From the NCBI RefSeq assembly GCF_002443255.2, contig NW_019211455.1:12906752-12970751 (forward strand): a stretch of DNA of 64,000 nucleotides, read 5' to 3'. A program made the translations under genes and the position numbers. The DNA is from Varroa destructor. Taxonomy: Eukaryota; Arthropoda; Arachnida; Mesostigmata; Varroidae. Of the stretch, positions 13,176 through 24,290 are shown piece after piece. How positions within the stretch are numbered: the first letter of the stretch is position 1; the number at the start of each line of letters is the position of its first letter. The notes beneath the pieces are model-generated. The model had not been told where the DNA came from. It searched no databases and was given only the letters and a program-made list of their open reading frames with translations.

Positions 13176-13205
13176 AACGCTAGCTTGGTTGCGTCAGCTA
13201 GCGTT
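13176..13205 (+). repeat. Inverted repeat, perfect 10-bp arms, 10-nt spacer
   Basis: Arms AACGCTAGCT (13176-13185) and AGCTAGCGTT (13196-13205) are perfect reverse complements. It is a modest hairpin close to the level expected by chance. Confidence 0.8.
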
Positions 13206-14574
13206 ACCCTGAAAATCGTCGTCTGCATAAAAACGAACTACTTTGGCCGATTATTCTACCACGTTACGTAAGGACTGAATTAAACTGGTCGCTAGCTAGT
13301 CAACAATACGGTCTTAAGGTACATTGGTAGTAGAGGGGTTGAATGGCTAGGCACATGGCAGGTTCAGCAGAACTTAACCCGTGCGGCGTTTGAGCAGTAT
13401 TACCTACGTTTCCCAAATGGTTTGCATGTTGTCCTAAATCGAATCTATATATTTTTACAAAATTTTAACAGCTTCGTCTGGCTCTATGAATGTGCTCTAT
13501 AACGTTGTTTGTCCTTCATCTAACGCTTCTCGAACCTAAAAATTAGCCAATAATTTCTCTCTTTAATATTGTTACATCTCTATGTTTCGAGTTTTACGTC
13601 CGCTATCGCTGTTGGGCATTTCATCAGACAGACGGCTGGCTTCCAGCATGAAACGAAGTTTGCCTACGCCCGATGGGTTCGAACCTAGACTGCAACTTGT
13701 CCCTAATATTAGCAGGCAAATACGTTTCTCACTGAACTATTACGGGGAAAATACTCTTATCCAAGGACAAGACTTATGACGTGAGCTGACCCTGCAGTGA
13801 GCCGGCGTTTATTCAGTTAACACCAGCCATGAGCTATATCTGTTCGTCTCCGCCTTGGACGCTGTCTCTGAGTGCGTGAATATGTGCTCGACAGTAGTTG
13901 GAATTAGCATAATCGAAATTTAGAGACTCTCTTTCCCTCAATGTATCTTGTATGTATGTGTTTACTACGTCACCAAGGGATTCCCTCCCATGAACTTACT
14001 TTTTCGCTCCCTCTGCCTAAGTGTGGTAAACGGATCGATCATTATCGAACGACGACGAAGCGGTCAAGTCGACAGAGCTCGTTAGATTGTCAATCGTTCA
14101 CTTATAACGGCAACCAGCCATCAAAGCTACCAGCGTCAGGGACTATATTTGTTGGCGTCGCTATGCAGATATACGTAGTTAAAGTTCCTGCTGTCGCTGC
14201 TCTCCTTGAACGCGGCCATTTCTGGGCTTGGTGCCACTGGCCCATTCGTGCTGCGACTGCATTCAAATACCTTCAGCTCCGGCCGACCTACTAAGGCCAT
14301 CGTTGCTCTCGTTGCTAGGACTACCATATAAATGAAGATAGCTCGGGCCACCTGGAGCAATTTGTTGCCGCATCAAGCGTCAATTCTGTAGGCTCGATGT
14401 GTTATAGAGAATCATAATAACAGTAATAATAATGACCGTGAAAATTAAATCACAAAGACTCCCGCCAGCTCTGCACAGTATATTTTTTTGATCTCATGGC
14501 CGGTTGTTTTGTCAGTCAATTAAGATCAACGTCCTGTGCGCAGGCCCAGTGACTTAAGACTGGGCTACGTTTGT

Positions 14575-14612
14575 TATCAGTCCCGTGAATCCCGTATATC
14601 AGTCCCGTGAAT
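14575..14612 (+). repeat. Direct repeat: 16-bp unit, period 22
   Basis: TATCAGTCCCGTGAAT occurs at 14575-14590 and again at 14597-14612, with a 6-nt spacer CCCGTA that itself echoes part of the unit. This indicates a local tandem duplication of about 22 bp. It could also be a pair of sites for a DNA-binding protein, though nothing shows that. Confidence 0.85.
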
Positions 14613-15639
14613 TGTTTTACTAGATTTTTTTTGACCGAAAGGGTACCTATAATGAAGTTGATTACAGAATGCTGCTAGGAAGAACGCGAAATCTGGGTGT
14701 CGACGATCGCAAAGTAAAACGATTCGCCATGATGGTTCAGGACAAGACCAGTCGAATTATTCCTGTTCCTTATAGAATTCCTTGACGCAGAAAAGTTATT
14801 ACTTTGTCACCTCTATGCCTAGTATGAACAGTTATGTTTCATTTTATACTAAATGCTCTCTACTACACCGACAACACAGATTTATTTTTACATCGATAAA
14901 TCCAATTTTCTCGAAAATCTTCAACAGAGAATTGACGGACTGGCGACCAGAGCAGAATGCAGTAACTGATACTGAAGTGTTTAATTTTAAAAAATTACCG
15001 CATATTGAAAGCTATTATGTGTTATAATAGTTACTGTCGTAAAAAATTGGATATACCGTTCTACCTACTGTGCCCGAGACACCAGTTTGGACGTACGAGC
15101 TATTTTTTGGTAGAATTTTAGCCGTCGCATTGCTCATCAAGTCTAATCTATGACCGTATTAGCAACGCAATTATTGTTTATTTTATTAAAAAAAAAAAAG
15201 ATAGTCGTTTTATTCGTAAAAATTGCTACCCCTATTTAAATGCGTTTGCTGTTTTATGAAAGGCAGCGTTTTTCTAAAAGGGCAAAAAGTAGGATGTAGA
15301 CCGCTTAAAATGAATGTTAGTCCTTAAATATTGATGCTATTGATTTGCGCCGCATTTGCTCGCTTTCAACAGGTCAGAGCATTCGAGATCTAGGCCAACT
15401 GCAAAAAAAAATGGTATTACTAATCAATTCTTTAGTTCTTAACTATTATTATTAATCCCCGTAACCAACATTTGATCTAATCTTTGGTACCTCTGCAGGT
15501 CCCTGAATACATACGTATCCGAAGGACACATAGCATATACTCTAGCCTTTATGAAGCTGGTGGCGACAGCAGTCCAGCCACTATATATTTTCGCCATTAT
15601 TTAACGCACCATAAATATGTATGCATTTAGCAAGTTCTA

Positions 15640-16480
15640 TCTTAATATAATAGAAGGGTCTATGGCAGCAGCAGGAGCACCGGTCTGCTGTGCATCAGCA
15701 GTAGGAGAATCATTACGTCTGGATACGAAGGACGCCAAGGCATTCGCAGTTCTTAGAAATGATGGGTTTATGATAATTATGAGAGCATGCTTATGATGCT
15801 CGAATGAACATCACCATTTATCGATAATCATCGATAGGTTGATGAGGTATCATGGATGTTAAGGCTGCGAGCTTTGCGGCTTCTGTAACTGCTTCTCCTT
15901 TGATCGCCGTCTAAGGCAAAAAGACTTCGGTATTGCGGAGAAAGGGACGGCAAACCCAAAAAAGCAGAGTAGGAGCACTCGGGGGTACTCTGTTGTGCAT
16001 AACTGCGTGCTTAGTTTCTACCCCTGCTGCTGCTACTGCCACTGCTCGAAAGCACGAATATGGGGCTCAAGCAAATGGCGGTCCGTATCGTGCCACGACA
16101 CGCAAAATAATGACCCGAATGATTATGACTGTAAGACGTTGTCTCCAGAATCTAAACGCCTTTGCGTTTCCTTTCTTCCGCTGCACTTTCTATATCTAAA
16201 TGGGGGCGAGTGTCTGGGCCAGAAGCTACGGAAATAGCTGAATTCTTCTCGTTCATTACGTATACCGGCAGAAAGACAGGCAAAAGGAGCAGACGCAATA
16301 GATTCGATCTTGGCCACCATATCTATCGTCGCCGCCACTGTCCATGCCAGTCTTTGCTAGCCCGTTGGCGGCAGCAGCAGAAATGTACTACAACCTACGG
16401 CGTGTTAAGCTGGCGGGGGGCAAGCTGGAGGATATCGATCGATCGCGGCTGATTTGAATTAGTCCTCGTCTCCAAGCTTT
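15640..16480. other. G+C-richer patch with overlapping short open frames
   Basis: Frames of 88, 80 and 96 codons on the + strand (15933-16199, 15995-16237, 16162-16452) and 71 on the - strand (16123-16338) overlap one another. The translations are rich in Cys, Arg and Ser without a spaced motif. No gene is called. Confidence 0.45.
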
Positions 16481-19250
16481 CCCTAATAATCCTACTCACG
16501 TCCTATCCAAAGCTATTCTCGATCCACTATCCGCCTACTCAGATGGGTTGGTTCGACAAACTACCCCAGGATGAATCGGTCATGAGCGATGGCCATGCAA
16601 TCAATATGGACCTCGATATTTCGAAGGCTACCACGCTTCTAGGTGACAACAGGAACCCCAAAAAACAAGGTCACGCCAAAGCGTAGGGCAATTAAAAAGT
16701 TCCGTTGGAGGGTATTTGTGGAGGGAGCTGTGTAAATCTTTGCGTCGGGCAGTCAGATATAGTAAGCTTACGATATTTTACAATGCTTAGCATCTCCAAA
16801 TCGCACATTATTCGCGTGACTCTTAAGGATAACACCTTACGGCTAGTGATACCCTGTTTTTTAATCGCTAAAGCCTGATACAAAGGATCTTTTAGGCCTG
16901 ATACATTTTTCATATCATACCACTGTTTATCATTATTCATTCATCATTAACTAATATCTAGCCGACACAACAGGATCGTTTATTAGACTAATTACAACCA
17001 CAAAGATCATATAATGGAGTTCTTTGTCGTTATTCTCGAGCTGACGCTGTGGCCATTCCGTCTGTACAAACGCATCAAAGTTTACTGTATGGCATTGCGA
17101 TTAATAAATTTCCTGTAATTACTAAAATTTCGATTATCATTTTCAAAATCTAGCAGATAGGTTACGCCTTACTATTGGTCGCTATTCAATCGTAGGGTGG
17201 CCGCAAAATGGTCACGTTCGTTAAGTCTATCGTAGCACCATAACCGTATGTATTCAAGTTTACCCGAGATGGGTCAATGTATATATGTATCATATGATTT
17301 GATTGATTTGTTTTCCCATTATGACTGCTTATTTACGACTCACGAGAAAACTATCACCTTAAAAATAGGAGTGCGCGTAAAAGATAGATGTAATAGGTTG
17401 AAGAAGCTGTTTCTAACGGTTTTTTACTGCTGTTGCCACCGCTTCTCGCCGGCTAGTCGATTTATGAGTTTTCTATGCTAAAGAACATTGTTATTATTGG
17501 CTCATTGTCCTTTTTAAAATGCCATTAGATGGTCCCAGTCCGCTCTGATACTACTAATAAAATTGCTCTAAGTTTTGTCCTACATGCCAACAGCAGCAAT
17601 AAACTTGTGAGGTGAGCGTCCTGCAGAGAGATACGACTGCATGACAAAGGAACTTCGCGTTCGATGCAGTTGAATACTCTGCTGGCTTCGAGGTTTTAGG
17701 TTCGAATTAAAGCAGTGTTATCCGTAAAAATCATCGTTGCTTACGACTGTTAATATTAGGAAAAGTTTCAAAACAAGCTATGCCGTCTCTCGGAAATTCA
17801 AAAGAAGTGCAATATATGTGGAATTGTAGGTTTACAAACTTGCGCGGTGGAAGCTAAGGATAGCAACTTGAATAGGATTTTTTGTTTCTACAATTCCAGC
17901 AACGCACCTACGTCAAAGCGTAATCATGAAGTGCCCTTAGTATGGGAGTTTAAAATAACGCATATTGTATTGCAATCTTCCGTCTCAGCAAAGCTCTGTT
18001 CCAGTCTATAAGCTGAGTCTTTATATTTTTAACCAGAAGCTCTTAGACGGTGTCGTTGTTATTGTAGCAGTTTTCCCGTTAGGCCACATATGGACACAAA
18101 GAACCCTTTGAGGCGTTTCGAGCGTATACAGAGAGAAAGCTGGCTCGTTTAGGGAACTTAATTAAGACAGTATTAAATGTGTAATGTAGCATGAGGTTGA
18201 CATTTTAGTCAAATCATGATTAAGGAAAGAGAACTTTTTTTTGTATTGGAACATTTTCATGTCACCGTTCCTGCTCGATAAATAATAGCACTACACCACA
18301 CCTTCCTTCCATTAGCACCAACTCAACGTATGTATGCGACTTATGATATATAGCTACCGTTGCACGGTTACGTTCGTTTATGCAACAAAAGGTGTCCGGA
18401 AGCAGAACATGTTTGTCAGCAAAACATTGACAAATGTGGTCTGGCCCACGAACGCGCTAGAATAGAATGGTTCAGTGTGAGCGCGTATGTGTTACTAATC
18501 GCGCGACATCTGACAGCGTCAATGATGTCCTAAGGCGCACAAATCATTACCGCTAACTTCAGAAAGTGGCAAACAACCCTGCTGAAGCTTAACTAATGTT
18601 GATCAGGCCAGGGCCAGGTAGCTAAAAAAGCCACCACCGAACTGACATTGCGGCAACCGAAAACTCAAAAGACAGTAAAAAGCCCTTCTTCAAAGGTGAT
18701 AGCATTCAGCTGTAGTAAAGTATTGTCGTTTGAATGTTCTAAAATATTAGGAGCTATTTGGCTTTGTCAGAAAGATCATCTACCCGCACACTATCGCGAA
18801 TAACTAGTAAGTTTACAAGCGAAGTTCAAGGGAACAGTGTTTGTTTGCAAATATTAACAATATGTTGGCAGCGGCTCTCGGAAGTTATAAGCAATTGCAT
18901 CAAGTTGGAAGCCACTATCTTAAATTGAAGCCCTTCTTAACCTAATAAATAACACAGTATACTTAGGCCGTTGCTAGGATATGACATTTTCATAAATAGC
19001 GAATATCAGCGTTCTTATAGCACGTGTGATTTCCAAGCTAGCTACAAATCTTAGTGCCCACTGCCCATTTACAGCGAAAAAAATGCTGACACAAACAAAG
19101 AAATTTCGTAGCGTACAGTCGTGAATTAAAAATATTAAAGAAATCTCTGGGGGCACATCGTAACTTCTCTGTTGCCCTCAATAGTGTGCTTGTGCAAAGA
19201 AAAAACCGAATATGGCAGTTCAGCTTGGCTTGTCACTTATAACGGATAAT
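16480..19250. other. A+T-rich non-coding stretch
   Basis: Only short open frames (82 codons or fewer) occur. A B-box-like GGTTCGAATTA lies at 17699 without an A box upstream. A 10-bp direct repeat GCCTGATACA occurs at 16873 and 16896. I see no coding or RNA gene. Confidence 0.55.
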
Positions 19251-22200
19251 GAATGATTAGCAGACCACGCAGGCAGCGGTGGAAGCAGCAAACGAGAGAT
19301 AAATATTCATGTACATATATTTATAAGGAACAGTGGGTACGTGTAGTTGCGGCCCTGGCTGTGGTTAGAACGTATGTAAGTCCAAGTAATGCCCTTGTGG
19401 CAAGCAATCGAGTTCAAAAAAGAGGCGGATGAGGAGGCATGGGGCAATCGCGCCCGAACAGAAGTAAAAAAGGGCAGCAGTAGAATCAACGAAATAAAGG
19501 CCAGGGGGCTGCGACTCCAACTACCATTGGGGAATCGAGAATCTGGCGGGCATCCCGGTAAACCCGCGTAAAGAGAAGCTCGCGTTGAAAATGCGAAAGG
19601 AACCGAACGAAAATCGCAGAAAGGGATCAAGAGAGCTCCATGAGACATCGGTGGGGTCGCGCAGGCAAGAGCTCCTGGCACTAAGCGAGCCGCTGCGGAT
19701 AGCTGCCTTTTGCGGTACTACTAACGGCCACAGTAGCAATTTGGGAGTTTTTAGCCTCATGTAGACTCGCTATTCTATATTTCTTTCTCGACCCTAGGGG
19801 CACCCTCCATTCCTGCTTCATAGACCCCTTCATAGGAATAGTAGCAGCATCATCTATAGAGCAAACGGCAAGAAACCAGTCAGCTGGCTAAGCAGCCGTT
19901 TCTTGCAGACCTGTCCTACTATTCCGTTGGGGTCCTGAGAAACTCTGTCTAGTCCCCCAGCTCATCCCTTGTTCGCCCGTTCTTCTTCAACCCACGCTTC
20001 TCAGCAGCTTAGCCTTATCTCGCCCAAGTCTTGCGAGAGTTACTACAGCAGCATTGCCAACGGCGACAACTGCCTCTCGTGTGATGCTTTCTTTCGCAGT
20101 CTTTCCCGCGTCCTCTTTCCCTGTTCCAAATGTCTTCTCTCTATCGTCTTCTGCACTGGTTCGCCTCTATTCGCCCCGCCAGTTGAGTTGAGCGAATGAC
20201 TCTGTCCCCCCGGCAAGCCCGATGCAGTTTATCTTACTGGTTGAGTCACTGCCTGGCAGACTGCCTGTGCAATGCCACGCACTAGTTTCGACAATGAAGG
20301 GGTGTAGGCTAAAGGGTTGGTTGACTGGGTGCCTAGGTGACTGCTTGCTGAGCAAGGAGGGACAAGATGATGCTATGATGCCCCTCTCAACACATCGGCC
20401 CGTTATGCTTTCCTGACACTCCCTGTTTAGCAGGGAAGAGTTGTCGCAGTCGCCAGCATTGTTGCCTGCGAAGGTTGTTGTTCGTGGTGGATCCCTGGTG
20501 GCTTGCTTGACTAGCCTTCCGGTGACTAGACCATGAACTTCGGTGGGTGAGGGGAGAATCAGTCAGAGAAATAAAGAAACGTGGCGATGCTAGGGTCGAC
20601 GAGAAATCTCGAGGAGAAGTCGACGCTGCTGTCGAAAATAGAATAACCTGGTAAAAGAGCCGGCGGGTAAAAATGTGACACTTCCTCATAGAGAAGAACA
20701 AGTAACTTGCAAACAGTCAGTGTTGCAAGCTTCATGTTCTTTTTGCCAGTAGCTAGCTGCGACAAACACCACTCAGTCCAACACTCGTCTCGACGTGCCC
20801 CCTCAAGCAGAGCCCTTTGGACGAATCATCATCTATTTCGTTCGCAAAGAGTCGTTGCAAGCTCTGTACAGCACATGGTGACGGTATCGCCGTCCGGCTG
20901 TTACCGCCTTAGTATCTTACAAAGTCACTCGGAGTCAGAATGCAGCGCGCCTCTTTTCTTCAGCGAAGAACGGAGCTCCTCAGAGATGTTGCTCACCCAA
21001 AACGTGAGGAAGCGAACGAGGTTTGCACAGGACCAGCGAGGGGGGACAGAATATGGGCGCAAGGGATAAGGAAACCCGCGAAGGTCTGTTGGTAGCATCC
21101 GCTTGCATGAATAACCACCGTAGGGGTCCGAGAACTTCGGGGATCTGGTTGAGGAAGGGGGAAATTCAGGGATGTTCGGTTTACTGGATTAAAAAAAAGA
21201 ATGCAAGTGAGTTCAAGGGGACACCCACTCCCGCGTTAGCCTATGGGTCTTACCACTTTGTACGCCTTTCTGACATAAACTTCCTTTGAAGAAAGGCACG
21301 CGTACTGAAAAGCAGTTGAAGCGGATAGGGGGGTGAAGCCTGGGCGTAAGTAACGACGGTTCATAATAATACGGCTTATTTGATTCGCTTTGTGATCGTT
21401 CACTTTTGGCGTCCACGAAACTACTATGGCATCTAGGCCCAATTTCTTTTCTCGAACTGGATTGCTGCTGCTGTTCCTGCACTTAAGGTTTGATAGATAA
21501 GGAGGTGTCAGTTGAAGCGATCTTTCTACTTCGTCGGTTCTCCTTGTAAACGGGAGTTTCTATGCACGATAATTTTCCATGATTTGCCCTGTTAGATATC
21601 GTCGGTTGACTGGAAACTGTGGACTATGCTTCGCAGTAGTCTGGTGTGTACATTGTATTGTGAGTGATGTATCGACGTGGAACTGAAGTTATCGTAAAAC
21701 TACATTCACAAATAGTACTATAGTCTCTACCATCTTCGTCCAGAACTCTTCCTATGGCAGAATATTAAGTAGAATGAGAAGAGCGTAACGCGTCGGCAAC
21801 CCCCCTAGTAATGACTTATAAAAGAAATATTAACATCAGATTTTTCCAGAATACTTCCTATCGTGCCTATAATTTTCATATCAATATATACGTGTCGCTT
21901 TATTTGTAGCTTCACAGCGAAAAACTAATTCTGTGTACACTAAACGCACTGACCATACACATAAGTGTTTGGTTAAGTTTAACTTGAATATTATTAGTGA
22001 CACAAGTTGTCGCCGCTGCGTTCAGCAGTCAAACTTCATTAGGAATCGACGCAAGGAAGCGACGCTTGTTGAGCTGCGTCCACAATTTACTGTTGTTGCT
22101 TCCCTCCGAAGCCTGGCAGTGTTGCACCGCAGTTCTGATGCATAACGACTTTGTTTGTGGTATCACCCCACTTGAGAAATGAAAAAAGGGCAGATAAGAA

Positions 22201-22900
22201 AGTAAAAAGAAACAAACGAGCCGCCGGAATCGACACAGGACCTATGTACGGTCAGACAATCACAGAGAGAACGAGCATTGACTTTGGAATCGATGTCATT
22301 TCAACTACCCGCCACCTCATGCATCGACTGAATAGCGTTGTCGTGACGCTCTATCAGGGTAGTGACGCTACTTCGAATGGTAACATAGGGCAAAGCGAGA
22401 CTTCGACTAGTTCCATGGATCGCTCTCTGCAACAATGGCGATACCGCCACTAGCAAACGATTCATTCTTTTACTCTCCCAAACACCAATCGGAAAGATTG
22501 CCGCCTATATGTGACAAATCGAGAGATTAGGTACAACTGCTTCCGTAATGTGCGGTATAAGACATTCACTCAGATTTGCCCTTCACTACTAGTGAGCTAG
22601 CTGCTGAGCTCACGAGTGTGAAGGCGCTTGCGGGTGTAGTGGGGCACGCTGGGGGGTGCAGGAGGCCCGGTAGGGAAGTGCGTAGCAAAGGAACGGGAAA
22701 CGAGACGAAAGTTGAGACGATTTTCAAAATGACTCTTTGTGAGTTCTCCATCTCTGTCTCTCCCGCTCTCCATCTCTCTTTGTCTATTCTTCTCGTCCCT
22801 TTCTTGCCGCGCACGTTTGAAGTGCAGACGCGTGCGAAAAGAAAAGCAGAAAATGTGGTATGGAACAGCGGTTTGAGTTGTTGTCGCTTCTGATTCTCCG
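19250..22900. other. Longest G+C-richer patch, no recognisable gene
   Basis: Open frames of 124 (-, 19307-19681), 120 (+, 20707-21069), 104 (-, 20387-20701), 100 (+, 22151-22453) and 105 codons (+, 22576-22893) are scattered on both strands, several opposed by frames on the other strand. A pyrimidine-rich run lies at about 22745-22805. A 9-bp hairpin pairs 19868-19876 with 19898-19906. The patch could contain small exons, but I found no consistent frame with acceptor and donor. Confidence 0.4.
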
Positions 22901-23642
22901 GCGAGTCACTGCTGCTACAACGACCAAGGTGGCTTCAAGTGGTTACTTCTTGAAGCGCAGCGGGTCCGCACAGTATGTGGCATCGGGCTAACAAAAAAGC
23001 TCAGGATATTGCTTGGACGCATAGATAGAATACATTGCGTTACACAGAAGTCAGCAGTCTCTAGTCGGTTGATGGTTGGGTGGTAATCGTGCTACCACAC
23101 CGCTAATGGGGTGACGGCGGTAGCTTCCGCGGCACGAGAATCTGAAAAAGGGGCAAATTACGATAGTATCGTACAGAAAACGCATGAAATGTGACGAGGG
23201 CATGAAGAGTATGTTCTCAGTCGGTAGAGCGGACGAGGCTGCCAAGGGACCACAAAGCTAATGTGTTTTACCAGCTAAACGGTATTGAACCAAAGAAGGG
23301 AAGCCCATGTTCCTACACGCATGAGACAAGCGGTTCAGTGTGATAAGATTGGAGATTGTTTTATTCGGTTTTGCCTTGCTGTAGTCCTCTGCTGATAGAA
23401 GAGAAGGACGAATTTATTGACTGAGAATTTATTTGCTTTTTTAAAACGTACTTGATACCACAATCGTATGCTATTAACAATAACGAAGAGACTCCGGGTG
23501 AATAATGCTGCTCTATGAATAGCGCAACGAGTCAATATAACGGCCATATCGACGGGGTTGATTCATAAAGCCGAGGGCGGCACAGACGTCACCGTCTCTC
23601 GCTTCTCGTAGTATGCAAATGCTAATATCCGATCGCTGATTG

Positions 23643-23675
23643 ACTGTTGTAGCCAACGGAGCCGTTGGCAACAGT
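23643..23675 (+). repeat. Hairpin: 14 paired bases with a 3-nt bulge, 2-nt spacer
   Basis: Outer arms ACTGTTG (23643-23649) and CAACAGT (23669-23675) and inner arms CCAACGG (23653-23659) and CCGTTGG (23662-23668) pair perfectly. TAG (23650-23652) is unpaired on the left side only. The near-perfect symmetry with one small insertion is the pattern left by quasipalindrome template switching. Confidence 0.85.
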
Positions 23676-24199
23676 AAGAGTTCAATGGACGCGGATTTGA
23701 TGAGACACGGAGATTAGTCTGTGCGATACATAATCCCGGTTTGTTGGTTCAGATCTATTCTAGGTTATTCTGCTTCTCACAAAATGTGATTCTTTATATG
23801 GTTTAATTCGTTGCCAGGTGATCCGTCCGAGTTAATGGGATTAGTTTTTCGCACTCCCAACAGAGAAATGTGTTGTTGAATCGACCTTTGCGGACTTCGC
23901 AGCCAGCAACAGCATGCTGTCATCGAGCAATGGCTGTATCTACATCTCAGCAATACGCTGGGCTTGCTCGGCTCGGGCCTGTACAGAAACACCTCCATTG
24001 AATATCAACTATGTTATGAGGTGGTAAGCAGCTTTTGTAGTACAGCAACGAACGTTACTCGTCGTGTCAGCGGCCAGCTGGACGCCGTATAGCAATAGTG
24101 CGGGCCGAAAACGTGACTACTATTGCTGCGGTCTTGACTGTTCAAAGCGTAGCGTAGCGTACCGTATATGCTAGCCACGCTGGTCAACCGTTGAAGTAG

Positions 24200-24290
24200 C
24201 GGAATGAAAAAGGGAAAGAGAACAAAAACAGAGAAAATAGAGAGAGGGGCGGACGGGGGCGGGGGTGGAAGAACGAAGAAAAGTAGGGAC
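24200..24290 (+). other. Polypurine tract with G-rich core
   Basis: Roughly 88% of these bases are purine on the + strand. The core at 24246-24268 holds G runs of 4, 2, 5, 5 and 2 and includes the GC-box-like GGGGGCGGGGG (24255-24265). Such a core could form a G-quadruplex or bind Sp/KLF-type factors. The complement is a strong polypyrimidine tract. Function is inferred only from composition. Confidence 0.6.

Larger units (their letters stand above)
10540..15640. other. A+T-rich non-coding stretch
   Basis: Open frames stay mostly under 120 codons (the longest is 117, +, 13941-14294, opposed by a 74-codon frame on the other strand). Contents with structure are the tRNA-like sequence near 11602, the 10-bp hairpin at 13176-13205, a 16-bp direct repeat at 14575-14612 and an A run near 15188. 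An ATG at 12296 opens about 40 basic and polar codons without a clear splice donor. Nothing is recognisable as a gene. Confidence 0.5.

Noticed and set aside
13668..13690. B-box-like GGGTTCGAACCT
   Set aside because: No A box at tRNA distance upstream. An isolated 11-mer match is expected occasionally.
17695..17712. B-box-like GGTTCGAATTA
   Set aside because: No A box and no stem pairing; not enough for a SINE call.
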